A stretch of DNA of 64,000 nucleotides from Marinobacter antarcticus (GCF_900142385.1 NZ_FRAQ01000001.1:1054001-1118000), one strand, 5' to 3'. Shown: positions 27,759 to 36,412, counted from the first letter of the stretch. Notes: generated by a model from the letters alone, not told the origin. A program made the numbers and translations.

Positions 27759-28898
27759 TTATAATTTTATCTGTTTGGCAATCAGCTCTTTCATGATCTC
27801 GGTGGTACCACCGCCAATAGAAAGAATTTTCGCATCCCGGTACAGGCGCTCAACCACTGATTCACGCATATAGCCCATGCCGCCGAAGATCTGGACGGCC
27901 TCGCGGGTCACATTTTCGCACACGTCTACGGAAAAGTTCTTGGCCATGGCCACTTGTGTGATCGGGTTCTTGCCTGCCTGCATAAGAGCTGCGCAGCGGT
28001 AGGTGTACTCGCGGGCTATGTCGATCTGTGTCGCCATATCCACCAGCTTGTGGCGAGTCACCTGGAAACCGGCAATGTTGCGGCCGAATGCCTTTCGCTG
28101 ATTGGCATATTCCAGTGCGGCTTCATAGGCCATCTGGGCTGTCATGTAGGCCATAATGGCGAGCATGAGGCGCTCCGACAGGAAGTTGCTCATGATGGCA
28201 ATAAACCCTGCGTTCTCCGCGCCGATCAGGCGGTCGGCGGGTACTCTGCAATTCTCAAAGAAAAGCTCCGCTGTATCGCTGGCCCACCAGCCCATTTTTC
28301 GTAGTTTTTTGCCCGTAGAGAAGCCAGGCATGTCGCGGTCAATCAACAGTAGACTGATGCCCCCGTGGCCTTCGCCGCCGGTGCGCACGGCAACCGTGTA
28401 GTGATCAGCTCGCATACCACTGGTAATGAATGTTTTGCTGCCGTTCACAATGTAGTGATCACCGTCTTTCACAGCACGGGTTTTCAGGTTTGCGACGTCG
28501 GAGCCGCCGCCCGGCTCGGTAATGGCCAGTGCCGAGATTTTCTCGCCGCTGAGTACCGACGGTACGATCTGTTCGCGAACCTCTTTCTTTGCCCATTTGG
28601 CAACGGGCGGCAGGCCGATGTCCAGGGAGCCCAGACTGGCAACAAAGCCGCCGGAGGTGGAGCGCATCAGTTCTTCGGAAACGGCGACTTTCAGGAACAC
28701 ATCGCCTTCACCCATGCCTCCCAGCGCCTCCGGAAAACCTGCGGCGAGCAGGCCGGCATCGCCCGCCTTTTTGAAGATTTCACGAGGAAACTCGCCGGCT
28801 TCTTCCCATTCATCAATATGGGGGAGAACGTGTGAAGTAATGAATTTTCGGGCGCTCAGGCGAACCTGTTCATGGGTATCGTTAAAGTAGTCGGACAC
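27759..28898 (-). CDS. acyl-CoA dehydrogenase (long-chain/isovaleryl-like type)
   Basis: A 379-residue FAD enzyme that introduces the alpha-beta double bond in an acyl-CoA. The family signatures ALAITEPGGGSDVANLKT (about residue 130) and GGMGYMRES (about 340) are present. At the C-terminal site where medium-chain enzymes have catalytic Glu, the sequence reads GGGTTEIM, so the base is probably Glu in AYEAALEYANQRKAFG on helix G, as in long-chain and isovaleryl-CoA dehydrogenases. The start is a GTG with AGAGGGG upstream. Chain-length preference cannot be told. Confidence 0.9.
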   Translation of the reverse strand: MSDYFNDTHEQVRLSARKFITSHVLPHIDEWEEAGEFPREIFKKAGDAGLLAAGFPEALGGMGEGDVFLKVAVSEELMRSTSGGFVASLGSLDIGLPPVAKWAKKEVREQIVPSVLSGEKISALAITEPGGGSDVANLKTRAVKDGDHYIVNGSKTFITSGMRADHYTVAVRTGGEGHGGISLLLIDRDMPGFSTGKKLRKMGWWASDTAELFFENCRVPADRLIGAENAGFIAIMSNFLSERLMLAIMAYMTAQMAYEAALEYANQRKAFGRNIAGFQVTRHKLVDMATQIDIAREYTYRCAALMQAGKNPITQVAMAKNFSVDVCENVTREAVQIFGGMGYMRESVVERLYRDAKILSIGGGTTEIMKELIAKQIKL

Positions 28899-28986
28899 AA
28901 TAAAACCCCTCTGTTCGGAAATAATATGAGGCAGTGTCGCGTAATTTTATCTACCAAGCAAGCGCTTGGTTTTTGGTCGACTTCGG

Positions 28987-29667
28987 TCAGATACCTTTCC
29001 GGGGGATGCTCTCAACCCCCGTGCTGGTGGCGAGTAGCAGCAAGTCAGCCGGGCGGCGGGCGAACAGCCCGTTGGTGACAACGCCCACAATATTGTTCAG
29101 TTGTTCCTCAATCTGGATCGGCCGGGAAATATCCATGTTATGGACATCCAGAATAATGTTGCCGTTATCGGTTGTGAATCCGTCCCGGTACACAGGGTCT
29201 CCGCCCAGTTTGACGATTTCACGGCCAACATGGCTCCGCGCCATGGGGATAACTTCTACCGGTAACGGGAAACTGCCCAGTACGCCGACTTTCTTGGATT
29301 CGTCAGCAATGCAGATAAAGGTCTTTGCGACCTCCGCAATTATCTTCTCACGGGTCAGAGCGCCGCCGCCGCCTTTGATGAGTTCAAGGCGATCATTGGT
29401 TTCATCGGCACCGTCCACGTAAAACTCCAGATCACCGGCACTGTTAAGGTCGTAAACGGGAATGCCGTGGCTTTTCAGGCGCTCCGCGGTTGCTTCCGAA
29501 CTGGCAACGGCACCGTCGAACTCGGTTTTCAGTTCCGCGAGCATGTCGATGAAAAAATTAACGGTGCTTCCTGTGCCAACGCCAATTATGCTTTCGCGCT
29601 CCAGACGCGGTGTAATGTAGTCCACTGCGGCTTTGGCAACGGCTTTTTTGAGTTCGTCCTGGGTCAT
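28987..29667 (-). CDS. rpiA: ribose-5-phosphate isomerase A
   Basis: Interconverts ribose-5-phosphate and ribulose-5-phosphate in the pentose phosphate pathway. The 226-residue product shows [13 protein letters not shown] (about residue 28), the YVDGADETN region with the catalytic Asp (about 85-93) and [12 protein letters not shown] (about 100). The ATG at 29667 has GGAG nine bases upstream; the long open frame before it runs through the divergent promoter region and is not part of the gene. It is divergent from ilvA, an arrangement common in gammaproteobacteria. Confidence 0.96.
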   Translation of the reverse strand: MTQDELKKAVAKAAVDYITPRLERESIIGVGTGSTVNFFIDMLAELKTEFDGAVASSEATAERLKSHGIPVYDLNSAGDLEFYVDGADETNDRLELIKGGGGALTREKIIAEVAKTFICIADESKKVGVLGSFPLPVEVIPMARSHVGREIVKLGGDPVYRDGFTTDNGNIILDVHNMDISRPIQIEEQLNNIVGVVTNGLFARRPADLLLLATSTGVESIPRKGI

Positions 29668-29802
29668 TGGGCGCTCCGGGTGCAAATCTTGTGAGTTCAG
29701 AGTCATTATAGCGCTTAAGGGTGGCCTGCTTATAGACGGCTGCCGTGCAAAATTTCTACACTGTAGGTTTTCCCCGACCATCCACCAGCAACCGGAACCA
29801 AC

Positions 29803-31338
29803 ATGCCGCAACGCTACATCAAGAAGATTCTCGATGCGCGCGTCTATGACGTGGCCATCGAAACACCCCTTACTGAAGCCCACAGCCTGTCCAAGCGCTT
29901 TGGCAACAATATTATGCTCAAGCGAGAAGACCTTCAGCCGGTGTTTTCCTTCAAGATTCGCGGTGCGTACAACCGGATTGTTCAGCTGTCGGAAGAGCAG
30001 AGATCCAAGGGCGTTATTTGTGCCTCTGCGGGCAACCATGCGCAGGGTGTGGCGCTTGCGGCCAAGGTGCTGGGCATCAAAGCCGTTATTGTGATGCCGC
30101 AGACTACGCCGGAGATCAAAGTGCGTTCGGTGCGGGACCATGGCGCGCGGGTTGTGCTCAAAGGCGATGCCTTTGATGAAGCCGCTGCTCACGCTCAAGG
30201 ACTGGTTGAGAAGCATGGTTACACCTACATACCGCCTTATGACGACCCGGATGTCATCGCCGGGCAGGGCACGGTTGCCATGGAGATTCTGTGGCAGTTC
30301 AGCAAGCCCATTCATGCGGTGTTTATTTGTGTGGGCGGTGGCGGTCTGATTGCGGGCATGGCGGCTTACATCAAGTATCTGCGCCCCGACGTCAAGATAA
30401 TCGGTGTAGAGCCTGAAGACTCCAATTGCCTGCAGGCCGCTTTGAAAGCGGGTAAGCGCGTGATTCTGGACGAAGTGGGCATCTTTGCGGACGGAGTAGC
30501 GGTAAAGCAGATCGGAAAATACCCTTGGGAAATTTGTAAAGACTACGTGGACGAGGTGATCACCGTATCCACCGATGAGATCTGTGCGGCTATCAAAGAC
30601 ATCTTTGAAGACACACGCTCAATCGCCGAGCCCGCCGGCGCGCTGGGCGTTGCCGGCATCAAGAAGTATATCGAGAGGGAAAAGATCGAGAATGAAAACC
30701 TGGTCGCCACCCTGAGCGGCGCTAACATGAATTTTGACCGCCTGCGGTACATTTCTGAGCGCACGGAAATCGGCGAGAAACGCGAGGCTATCCTTGCGGT
30801 CACCATTCCCGAAAAGCCGGGGGCCTTCAAGACGTTTATCAACGCTCTGCACAAGCGCAGCATTACCGAGTTTAACTACCGTTACGCAGATGCCGGCCAG
30901 GCCACGATTTTTGTGGGCATCCAGATCCAGGCCGGCGGCCTGGGGCGGGATGAGCTGGTGCGGGATCTTCGTGAAAACGGCTACTCCGTTGTCGACCTTA
31001 CGGACAGCGACATGGCCAAACAGCACATTCGCCATATGGTCGGTGGCCACGCGCCCACGATTACCAATGAGAAGGTGTTCCAGTTCGAGTTCCCTGAGCG
31101 CCCGGGAGCCCTGCTGAAGTTTCTGATGTCTCTGGGGACGCGCTGGAATATTTCCATGTTCCACTACCGCAATCATGGTGCGGCCTACAGCCGTGTGTTG
31201 CTGGGTGCGCAAGTAGAGGATGACGAAGTAAAAGACTTTGAAGCGATGCTGGAAAAAGTGGGCTTCCGTTATGAGAATATGACGGACAATGAGGCCTATC
31301 AGCTGTTCCTGGGAGCAGGTAACGGTAAGGCGTCCTAG
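29803..31338 (+). CDS. ilvA: threonine ammonia-lyase, biosynthetic
   Basis: PLP-dependent deaminase that converts threonine to 2-oxobutanoate, the first step to isoleucine. The 511-residue length fits the allosteric form with two C-terminal ACT-like domains (about 330-410 and 425-500). The PLP lysine sits in [12 protein letters not shown] (about residue 50), and the glycine loop [11 protein letters not shown] binds the phosphate. Feedback inhibition by isoleucine is expected from the regulatory domains. No leader-peptide attenuator was seen in the 135 bases between rpiA and ilvA. A terminator follows. Confidence 0.96.
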   Translation: MPQRYIKKILDARVYDVAIETPLTEAHSLSKRFGNNIMLKREDLQPVFSFKIRGAYNRIVQLSEEQRSKGVICASAGNHAQGVALAAKVLGIKAVIVMPQTTPEIKVRSVRDHGARVVLKGDAFDEAAAHAQGLVEKHGYTYIPPYDDPDVIAGQGTVAMEILWQFSKPIHAVFICVGGGGLIAGMAAYIKYLRPDVKIIGVEPEDSNCLQAALKAGKRVILDEVGIFADGVAVKQIGKYPWEICKDYVDEVITVSTDEICAAIKDIFEDTRSIAEPAGALGVAGIKKYIEREKIENENLVATLSGANMNFDRLRYISERTEIGEKREAILAVTIPEKPGAFKTFINALHKRSITEFNYRYADAGQATIFVGIQIQAGGLGRDELVRDLRENGYSVVDLTDSDMAKQHIRHMVGGHAPTITNEKVFQFEFPERPGALLKFLMSLGTRWNISMFHYRNHGAAYSRVLLGAQVEDDEVKDFEAMLEKVGFRYENMTDNEAYQLFLGAGNGKAS

Positions 31339-31349
31339 CCTGGAGGCAG

Positions 31350-31381
31350 CCAGCCTGGTTGTTGCTATCCGGGCTGGTTTT
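31350..31381 (+). terminator. Rho-independent terminator of ilvA
   Basis: CCAGCCTGG and CCGGGCTGG form a 9-bp stem (one G:T pair) with a 10-base loop followed by TTTT, 11 bases after the ilvA stop. Confidence 0.75.
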
Positions 31382-31540
31382 CCGTGCTTCGTTTTCCTGC
31401 CGGTTTTTCTTACTAAATTTTAATCTGTCAAAAATTGTAAAAATCAAGATGCGTGTTAGTCTTTCGTCTAATTCTTGGTAACAGTAATAGCTAGCTGATT
31501 TTCCGCAGATTTAACCTTATTTGAAACAGGAATACGCGAC

Positions 31541-31714
31541 ATGGGTGGCAAGCCTGATATTATCCGGGCAATTGTGCTGATTTTTGCTGTCGGCCTTGTT
31601 GTTACAGGATTTACTTCGCTTCAGGCGTCGGAAGACAGGCCAGCTGCGTCTGTTATGAAAAGTTCTGTTGCGGCAGGCTCCGCTCAGATGACCAAAACCC
31701 CGCTGACCCGGTAA
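31541..31714 (+). CDS. 57-residue single-pass membrane or secreted protein, unknown
   Basis: ATG to TAA encodes 57 residues: MGGKPDIIRAIVLIFAVGL then VVTGFTSLQASEDRPAASV and a Ser/Thr/Ala-rich tail ending KTPLTR. Residues 8-26 form one clear hydrophobic segment, ending near LQA-SE, which could also be a signal-peptidase site giving a secreted peptide of about 28 residues. AGGA lies nine bases before the ATG. About 160 AT-rich bases after the ilvA terminator probably hold its own promoter. I do not recognise a family. It is convergent with fau, 13 bases apart. Reality rests on start signal, hydrophobic profile and isolation between other units. Confidence 0.6.
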   Translation: MGGKPDIIRAIVLIFAVGLVVTGFTSLQASEDRPAASVMKSSVAAGSAQMTKTPLTR

Positions 31715-31727
31715 AACCTCTCCTGCA

Positions 31728-32312
31728 TTATTTAACTCGGTAAACCCTCTGGTCTGTCACAACGCTGTTTAGCGGCACGTCCCAAGGTTCAACCGGAAGT
31801 TGCTCCACCCTCTGGAAATCGTGAGCCAGGCCGATAAGTTTTGGCGCCAGCCTAGGCCGTCGGTGGCTGAATGCGAAAGTCCGATCGTAAAAGCCGCCGC
31901 CCATTCCAAGTCGCCCGCCATTTTCGTCAAATCCCACTAGCGGGAACAGCACTGCGTCCAGCGCCCAGGCGGGCCGCCGGAGACCTTTGCTGAATGCGGG
32001 TTCGGGAATGCCAAAGCGGTTGGCAGTCAGTTCCACACCGTCGAAATACGGGCTGAAAACCAGCTTGCCCGGGTGAATCGGGTGCAGCACCGGCAGGTAA
32101 AAGTGAACCCCTTTGCGACGGGCCATGGCCATATACGGGTGTGGATCAATCTCGCCATCGTTGGGCAGGTAGATAGCTATGTGTCGGGCTCTGTGTAAAT
32201 CCCGATTCTTCACCAGATTGAGAGCAAGAGAAGCCGAGGCCTGTTCCTGTTCCCGGGGCGATAAAGTGCCTCTGCGCTGGCGCAGTTGCTTGCGTAGTTC
32301 GTCACGGGTCAT
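31728..32312 (-). CDS. fau: 5-formyltetrahydrofolate cyclo-ligase
   Basis: Converts 5-formyl-THF to 5,10-methenyl-THF with ATP (YgfA/Fau). The 194-residue product has the Arg-rich N-terminal helix RDELRKQLRQRRG, LVGFDENGGRLGMGGGFYDRTF (substrate and phosphate loop, about residue 130) and LIGLAHDFQ near the end. The start is uncertain: ATG 32312 is used, with no clear ribosome site; a TTG at 32363 is in frame but lies at the very edge of the 6S RNA. The zapA-6S RNA-fau order is conserved in gammaproteobacteria, and fau may be cotranscribed with the RNA. Confidence 0.92.
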   Translation of the reverse strand: MTRDELRKQLRQRRGTLSPREQEQASASLALNLVKNRDLHRARHIAIYLPNDGEIDPHPYMAMARRKGVHFYLPVLHPIHPGKLVFSPYFDGVELTANRFGIPEPAFSKGLRRPAWALDAVLFPLVGFDENGGRLGMGGGFYDRTFAFSHRRPRLAPKLIGLAHDFQRVEQLPVEPWDVPLNSVVTDQRVYRVK

Positions 32313-32369
32313 CAAAGAAGGTAAGCCGGATTCAGAAGGGTGTGAGTCGATAGTCTGTCTCAAAATAAA

Positions 32370-32546
32370 GCTTCCCGGGCTGCCGTTATCGGATGTAGCC
32401 CTTGAACCCAGAGTTCAAGGTCGGTGGCCGCTGTGACATATTAGGCTTTCCCCTGACGGGGACGTGCTCACAATGCCCTAGAGTAGCCACCTGGGTAATG
32501 CGCATCGGCTCGAGGACGAACCCGACCAGCGAACAGCCCAGGAAGT
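32370..32546 (-). ncRNA. ssrS: 6S RNA
   Basis: 6S RNA binds sigma-70 RNA polymerase and mimics an open promoter, repressing many promoters in stationary phase. The closing stem is plain: 5' CUUCCUGGGCUG (minus strand, from about 32545) pairs with 3' CAGCCCGGGAAG (ending at about 32371) over 12 pairs with one G:U. The conserved 3' hairpin with CUUGAAC and GUUCAAGG is also present (plus-strand 32401-32420). Length is about 177 bases and the locus lies between zapA and fau, as in E. coli. A TATAAT box lies seven bases before the inferred start. Ends are good to a few bases. Confidence 0.9.
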
Positions 32547-32552
32547 AGATTC

Positions 32553-32558
32553 ATTATA
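32553..32558 (-). promoter_or_regulatory. -10 box of the 6S RNA promoter
   Basis: TATAAT on the minus strand, seven bases before the inferred 6S RNA 5' end. A TTGCAA lies 19 bases further upstream and could be a weak -35. Confidence 0.6.
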
Positions 32559-32608
32559 TGGCAAGACCCGGGGCCGATTGCAACATCTATCGGGGAAACT
32601 CCTCGGAT

Positions 32609-32905
32609 TCAGTGGTTGGAAGGTTCTCCGAGGGCGTTTTCCAGCTTGCTGTCCATGGCTTTAAGAATGGTGCTGGTGGCATCAGACATGGTGTCTCGCT
32701 CAAGCAGTTCGTGGGTCATGTTCAGGGCTGCCATTACCGCAATACGCTCTGTTCCGAATACCTTGCCGCTGTTGCGTATTTCACGCATCTTGCTGTCCAG
32801 GTGTCGGGCTGCCCGACTGAGGGCTTCCTGTTCTTCTGCGGGGCAGGCGACCAGGTATTCCTTATCGAGAATTTTCACCTCAACGGTGGTGGATTGCTTA
32901 GACAT
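32609..32905 (-). CDS. zapA: cell division protein ZapA
   Basis: ZapA bundles FtsZ protofilaments and stabilises the Z-ring. The 98-residue product has the N-terminal strand region TVEVKILDKEYLVACPAEE and a long C-terminal helix for dimer and tetramer formation. The ATG at 32905 is preceded by GGAG; a TTG one codon upstream is less likely. The start overlaps the stop of the TIGR02449 gene (TGATG), so the two are coupled. 6S RNA follows on the same strand. Confidence 0.92.
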   Translation of the reverse strand: MSKQSTTVEVKILDKEYLVACPAEEQEALSRAARHLDSKMREIRNSGKVFGTERIAVMAALNMTHELLERDTMSDATSTILKAMDSKLENALGEPSNH

Positions 32906-33111
32906 CAATGATGCTCCAGTGCCCGAAGGCGGCCGATCATGGCTTCGATCTTGTTTTTGGCAAGATCATTTTTCTGCATAAGCTGGGACCGTTCCCGGTT
33001 CCAGCCATCCTGCAACTGCCTCAGAGTGGCATTGTTCTGCTCCAGTTTCTGGCAGTGTTCGATCAGCTTGTCCAGCTTGTCCGCTAACGCTTGTACTTCG
33101 GACTGTTCCAT
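32905..33111 (-). CDS. TIGR02449 family coiled-coil protein
   Basis: A 68-residue, almost entirely helical protein with heptad spacing from about residue 5 to 65 (LADKLDKLIEHCQKLEQN and on). It matches the small TIGR02449 family that precedes zapA in many gammaproteobacteria. The fixed link to zapA suggests a cell-division role, perhaps like the coiled-coil ZapB, but that is inference. Its stop overlaps the zapA start. It is the first gene of the zapA unit. Confidence 0.82.
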   Translation of the reverse strand: MEQSEVQALADKLDKLIEHCQKLEQNNATLRQLQDGWNRERSQLMQKNDLAKNKIEAMIGRLRALEHH

Positions 33112-33234
33112 GACGTGCCCAGCATAGGTTGAAGTTATTGCGACTAACTATAAGTGTGCGCGCTATATCGGTCAATTTACAGGGGTGTCATAAGTTGTTG
33201 CCCATTGTTATTTGGCTCTCCTGCGAGAATTGCA

Positions 33235-34509
33235 TCACGACTCGCCGGGACTTCCAAAGCCTTGTGAGCGGCTTTGGCGCCAGGCGCTGAATGCTGGAAC
33301 CAGGGCCACCAGCACGGCGGCCAGCGGCACGGATGTCAGCAGAGCCCATTCTTCAAGGTTCAGTGGGCGAAGTTGAATCTGAAGTCCGTAATTTGCGAGT
33401 AGCCAGGGGCCTAGCATTGAAACCGCGAACGCACTCAGCGCAAGTGAAGTCAGGCAGGCCACAACCGAAAGGGCCAGGCATTCGATGATGTAGAGGCTTG
33501 CGATCAGGCTGGGGGAGGCACCTGTAGCGCGCAGGATCGCTATTTCGTGCGCTCGTTGGGTTTGCAGCGTGAGCAGCACCGCAATTAACCCGATGAGGCT
33601 GGTAATCACCACGAGCCCGGTTATGCCAAGCAGTGCCCGTTCAAACTGGCTCATCAGTCGCCAAAGCTCACTCAGAGCGACACCCGGCAAAATGGCAGAA
33701 AGCGGTTCGCCAGTGTACTGATTGAGATCGCGCTGTACGCGGAACGTCAGGATTTTACGATCCAGCCCGGCAAAAACGGCGGTAATCGCGCTGGGTGTAA
33801 AATCCCGGCCCTCAGCCTGTTGGGGCGTCAGCGTGCGGCCGGGAATGGCAACGCCCGATTCCCAGCCTACATGCATGGCTTCCATGCCCTGCAGGCTGAT
33901 GTAGACCGCCTGGTCCACCGGCGTGCCTGTGGTCTCAAGAATGCCGGTTATCGTAAATGGGGTGTTGTCGTGGTTGGAGAAGCTGGTGCGGCCACCGCCA
34001 TGGGAAAGTACAATTTTGTTGCCAATGGCATGGTTCAGTTTTTTGGCAACACCCGCCCCTAATACCACATCGAAAACCCCGTCGAACCACTGGCCATCGG
34101 CCAGCTTCAGGGGCTGCCCCCGGCCAAACCGGAAGTGCTTCCCAAATCCGTCGTCTGTGCCGACAACCCGGAACCCTTTGTAGCTATCGCCCAGGGAAAT
34201 AGGAATCAGCCAGTCAATGCGCTTGTCTTGTTTGAGCTCCTGGAACGTAGACCACTGGATATTGTTGGTGGCATCGCCAATATGAAACACCGTGTACAGC
34301 AACAAATTGAGCTGGCCGCTGCGGGCGCCGATGATCAGATCGGTATCGCTGATGGTGCTGGTAAAGGACTGCTTCACTTCTGTGCGCAGATATTGGATAC
34401 CGAGCAGGAGGGTGACGCTCAGGGTGAGTGTGAGGCACACAAGAGCCAGCACTTTGCGGCGGTGCCAGAGGCTTGCGGTTGCCAGTGATAATGCCAGGCG
34501 AGCTTTCAT
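33235..34509 (-). CDS. FtsX/MacB-type ABC transporter permease
   Basis: A 424-residue permease with one N-terminal membrane helix (about residues 18-42), a large periplasmic MacB_PCD-like domain, and three C-terminal helices (about 280-415), the standard FtsX/MacB fold. VLAGVAL-like VVLGAGVAKKLNHAIG lies in the periplasmic domain. Members often act as mechanotransmitters or lipoprotein/efflux devices, not solute pores. The ATG overlaps the stop of the ATPase gene by four bases. Neighbouring DUF3299 and His-rich ZrgA-like genes link it to the zinc-responsive zrg-type cassette known from Vibrio; substrate not shown. Confidence 0.85.
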   Translation of the reverse strand: MKARLALSLATASLWHRRKVLALVCLTLTLSVTLLLGIQYLRTEVKQSFTSTISDTDLIIGARSGQLNLLLYTVFHIGDATNNIQWSTFQELKQDKRIDWLIPISLGDSYKGFRVVGTDDGFGKHFRFGRGQPLKLADGQWFDGVFDVVLGAGVAKKLNHAIGNKIVLSHGGGRTSFSNHDNTPFTITGILETTGTPVDQAVYISLQGMEAMHVGWESGVAIPGRTLTPQQAEGRDFTPSAITAVFAGLDRKILTFRVQRDLNQYTGEPLSAILPGVALSELWRLMSQFERALLGITGLVVITSLIGLIAVLLTLQTQRAHEIAILRATGASPSLIASLYIIECLALSVVACLTSLALSAFAVSMLGPWLLANYGLQIQLRPLNLEEWALLTSVPLAAVLVALVPAFSAWRQSRSQGFGSPGES

Positions 34510-35222
34510 GCCGGTACCTGCCCGAGTTGGATCTGATGGTGAAAGTGGTGTGCCAGAGCGCGGTCATGGCTGACAAACAGAACGGATGTATTGCGCGCTT
34601 CAGCCATAGCCAGCAGAAGGTTGATGAAGCGATCGCGGTTCTCGCTGTCCAGTGCGGATGTGGGCTCGTCCGCAAGAATAATCTCCGGGGCTCCGATCAG
34701 CGCCCGCGCGGCGGCAATGCGCTGCTGCTGGCCAATGCTGAGCTGTGTAACCTTTCGCTGCCAGTGGCTTTCAGGAATGGCGAGTGCTGTCAGCAGTCTC
34801 TGAGCCTCCATTGTTGGATTCTCGCCTGTTGCAGCCCTGCGGAGTGCTGAGAGTCTGCAGGGCAAGGTCACATTGGCCTCGGCAGTGAGGTAGGGCACCA
34901 GGTTGAACTGTTGGAATATCACGCCGATATGGTCAGCCCGGAAGCGATCACGCTTGCCCGCGCTTAGCTGGTGGATGTTGGTACCCAACAACCCGATCGT
35001 GCCAGTCGCTGGCGGAAGCATGCCGGCTAGCAGGCTCAGGAATGTACTTTTACCAGTGCCGCTTGAGCCGTGGAGAAAAAGATGCTCACCCCTTGGCAAA
35101 CTCAGGTCAGGGAAAGAGATCGTCGGCTCATGGTTGTCCCAGCGGAAGGTGAGACTTGTGATTTCAATTGCCGCAGGCCCGTCTTGAGAGCTATGCGCGC
35201 TGGATTCTGACTGGCTGTTCAT
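34506..35222 (-). CDS. ABC transporter ATP-binding protein (LolD/MacB-like)
   Basis: A 238-residue ATPase with Walker A GSSGTGKST (about residue 52), signature LSIGQQQRI (about 151), Walker B IILADEPTSALD (about 172) and the His-loop SHDRA. It is most like the LolD/MacB/FtsE group that partners FtsX-type permeases, matching the gene downstream, which it overlaps by four bases. The first 16 residues are Ser/Gln-rich and variable. Divergent from the DUF3299 gene, 86 bases away. Confidence 0.9.
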   Translation of the reverse strand: MNSQSESSAHSSQDGPAAIEITSLTFRWDNHEPTISFPDLSLPRGEHLFLHGSSGTGKSTFLSLLAGMLPPATGTIGLLGTNIHQLSAGKRDRFRADHIGVIFQQFNLVPYLTAEANVTLPCRLSALRRAATGENPTMEAQRLLTALAIPESHWQRKVTQLSIGQQQRIAAARALIGAPEIILADEPTSALDSENRDRFINLLLAMAEARNTSVLFVSHDRALAHHFHHQIQLGQVPA

Positions 35223-35308
35223 GTTGGTCTTTATCTGCTCCGTGTATTATGTCTGGCTCATATTCGCCGGCGTTTACCTGGCTGTCGGTTTTCCGGAGAA
35301 CTTTGCTA

Positions 35309-35827
35309 ATGATCCACTCTTTACGTAGCCCTGCCGGGGCACTGCTTCCAGCCTTGCTGGTTGTTCTGCTGAGCGTTTCGGCGCCTGCGCACTCAGAGCT
35401 GCGCGAAATCGATTGGCTGGAGCTGATGCCAGCCGAGGATCTGGCCCTGCTGAAAAATATGGCAGAACTTGAGCACGAGGGCGATGGCCCGGTACTTTTA
35501 CCGGACGAAATTATGACCGGCCGGGTTGTTCCGGATATGGGTAACGTTGAAGGCCGAATCCCCGGTTTTGTGGTGCCTCTCAAAACAACCCAAGACATGC
35601 GCATTCTGGAATTTTTCCTGGTGCCATATTACGGCGCCTGTATTCATGTGCCACCGCCGCCACCCAACCAGATTATCCACATCAAGTATAAAAAGGGGTT
35701 CAAGCTCGAGGCTCTGTACGATCCCGTCTGGGTCGAAGGCACTCTGTTGATTGACCGAACGGAAACAGACGTTGGTACGTCCTCATACTCCATGGTGGCG
35801 GAAGCGGTTGAACCCTATGAAGAATAG
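35309..35827 (+). CDS. DUF3299 family exported protein
   Basis: A 172-residue protein with a Sec signal peptide (MIHSLRSPAG to PAHS, cleaved near residue 29), so it is periplasmic. DUF3299 signatures are visible in GFVVPLKT and YYGACIHVPPPPPNQ, with a Cys-His pair that could bind metal. It is placed with an FtsX-type ABC transporter and a ZrgA-like protein, a grouping seen in zinc-responsive loci; a metal-related envelope role is inferred. The ATG at 35309 has GGAG upstream, and the longer open frame lacks a signal peptide. It is convergent with the ZrgA-like gene, two bases apart. Confidence 0.82.
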   Translation: MIHSLRSPAGALLPALLVVLLSVSAPAHSELREIDWLELMPAEDLALLKNMAELEHEGDGPVLLPDEIMTGRVVPDMGNVEGRIPGFVVPLKTTQDMRILEFFLVPYYGACIHVPPPPPNQIIHIKYKKGFKLEALYDPVWVEGTLLIDRTETDVGTSSYSMVAEAVEPYEE

Positions 35828-35829
35828 CC

Positions 35830-36372
35830 TTAGCGCCCGAGCCTGAACGAGTTCTCTTCGTGGTTTAGGCGAATTGCGCCCTGTCCATCCGGGCCGGCCC
35901 AGGCTATGTCGAGATGTTCCAGGCCAGGAAAACGGGTGGTGAGCGGCGTTGTCAGAGAAGCTGATGTATCCAGCCCGGGGCAGTTCAGAACCTGGGTGAC
36001 CGTGATATCGGCGTGCTGGTTCTGATCATCGTGGCTGTGCGCGTCATGATCGCGATCGTCTGCAAGCTCATTCTGAACCGTACCTTCCTGAACTGTGCAG
36101 GTTGACTCCTGAGTGTTAACCAGTGGGGTCTCCTCCAGCCAATTGGTGACGTTGTCTGCAGTCTGGTGCTGCTCCGGCGTGCGCGGATGGTGCTCGAACC
36201 CAAGCATGTTTCCGGCCGGTGACATGAGCAGTATTTCAACCTGATTGTCGCTGAATGCAAGTTGCATTTCGGCATGGCCGTGCTGGTGCGAAGCAGGATT
36301 GTCTGCAGCTATTGCAGGCGCGCTGACAAGTGCCGATGCGATGGATAGCGCCAGGAGCTTTCGGGAGAGCAT
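35830..36372 (-). CDS. His-rich exported DUF2796 / ZrgA-like protein
   Basis: A 180-residue periplasmic protein. The signal peptide is MLSRKLLALS to PAIAA. The mature part begins with HQHGHAEMQ and carries an acidic His-rich loop, DHDAHSHDDQNQHAD (about residues 110-125), fitting metal capture. DUF2796 includes Vibrio ZrgA, part of a Zur-regulated zinc uptake locus; zinc binding here is inference. AAAGGA lies before the ATG at 36372. A 16-bp palindrome 25 bases upstream is a candidate Zur-type operator. The frame is open 39 codons further up, across that palindrome, and was not used. Confidence 0.83.
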   Translation of the reverse strand: MLSRKLLALSIASALVSAPAIAADNPASHQHGHAEMQLAFSDNQVEILLMSPAGNMLGFEHHPRTPEQHQTADNVTNWLEETPLVNTQESTCTVQEGTVQNELADDRDHDAHSHDDQNQHADITVTQVLNCPGLDTSASLTTPLTTRFPGLEHLDIAWAGPDGQGAIRLNHEENSFRLGR

Positions 36373-36396
36373 CTCTTCGTCCTTTGGTAAGTGATG

Positions 36397-36412
36397 ATAT
36401 GTTATAACATAT
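36397..36412. promoter_or_regulatory. perfect 16-bp palindrome, candidate Zur-type operator
   Basis: ATATGTTA|TAACATAT lies 25 bases upstream of the His-rich ZrgA-like gene and about 100 bases before the divergent ygfB-like gene. It contains the TGTTATA and TATAACA halves of Zur boxes, but they overlap by four bases and lack the usual spacer, so the match is partial. Confidence 0.45.

Noticed and set aside
29668..30315. Upstream open extension of rpiA crossing ilvA
   Set aside because: It would run through the divergent promoter region and over ilvA codons; RpiA homology starts exactly at the ATG with a ribosome site.
31382..31540. Attenuator or riboswitch after ilvA
   Set aside because: No leader peptide rich in branched-chain codons, no alternative stems and no recognised aptamer; the region looks like an ordinary AT-rich promoter stretch.
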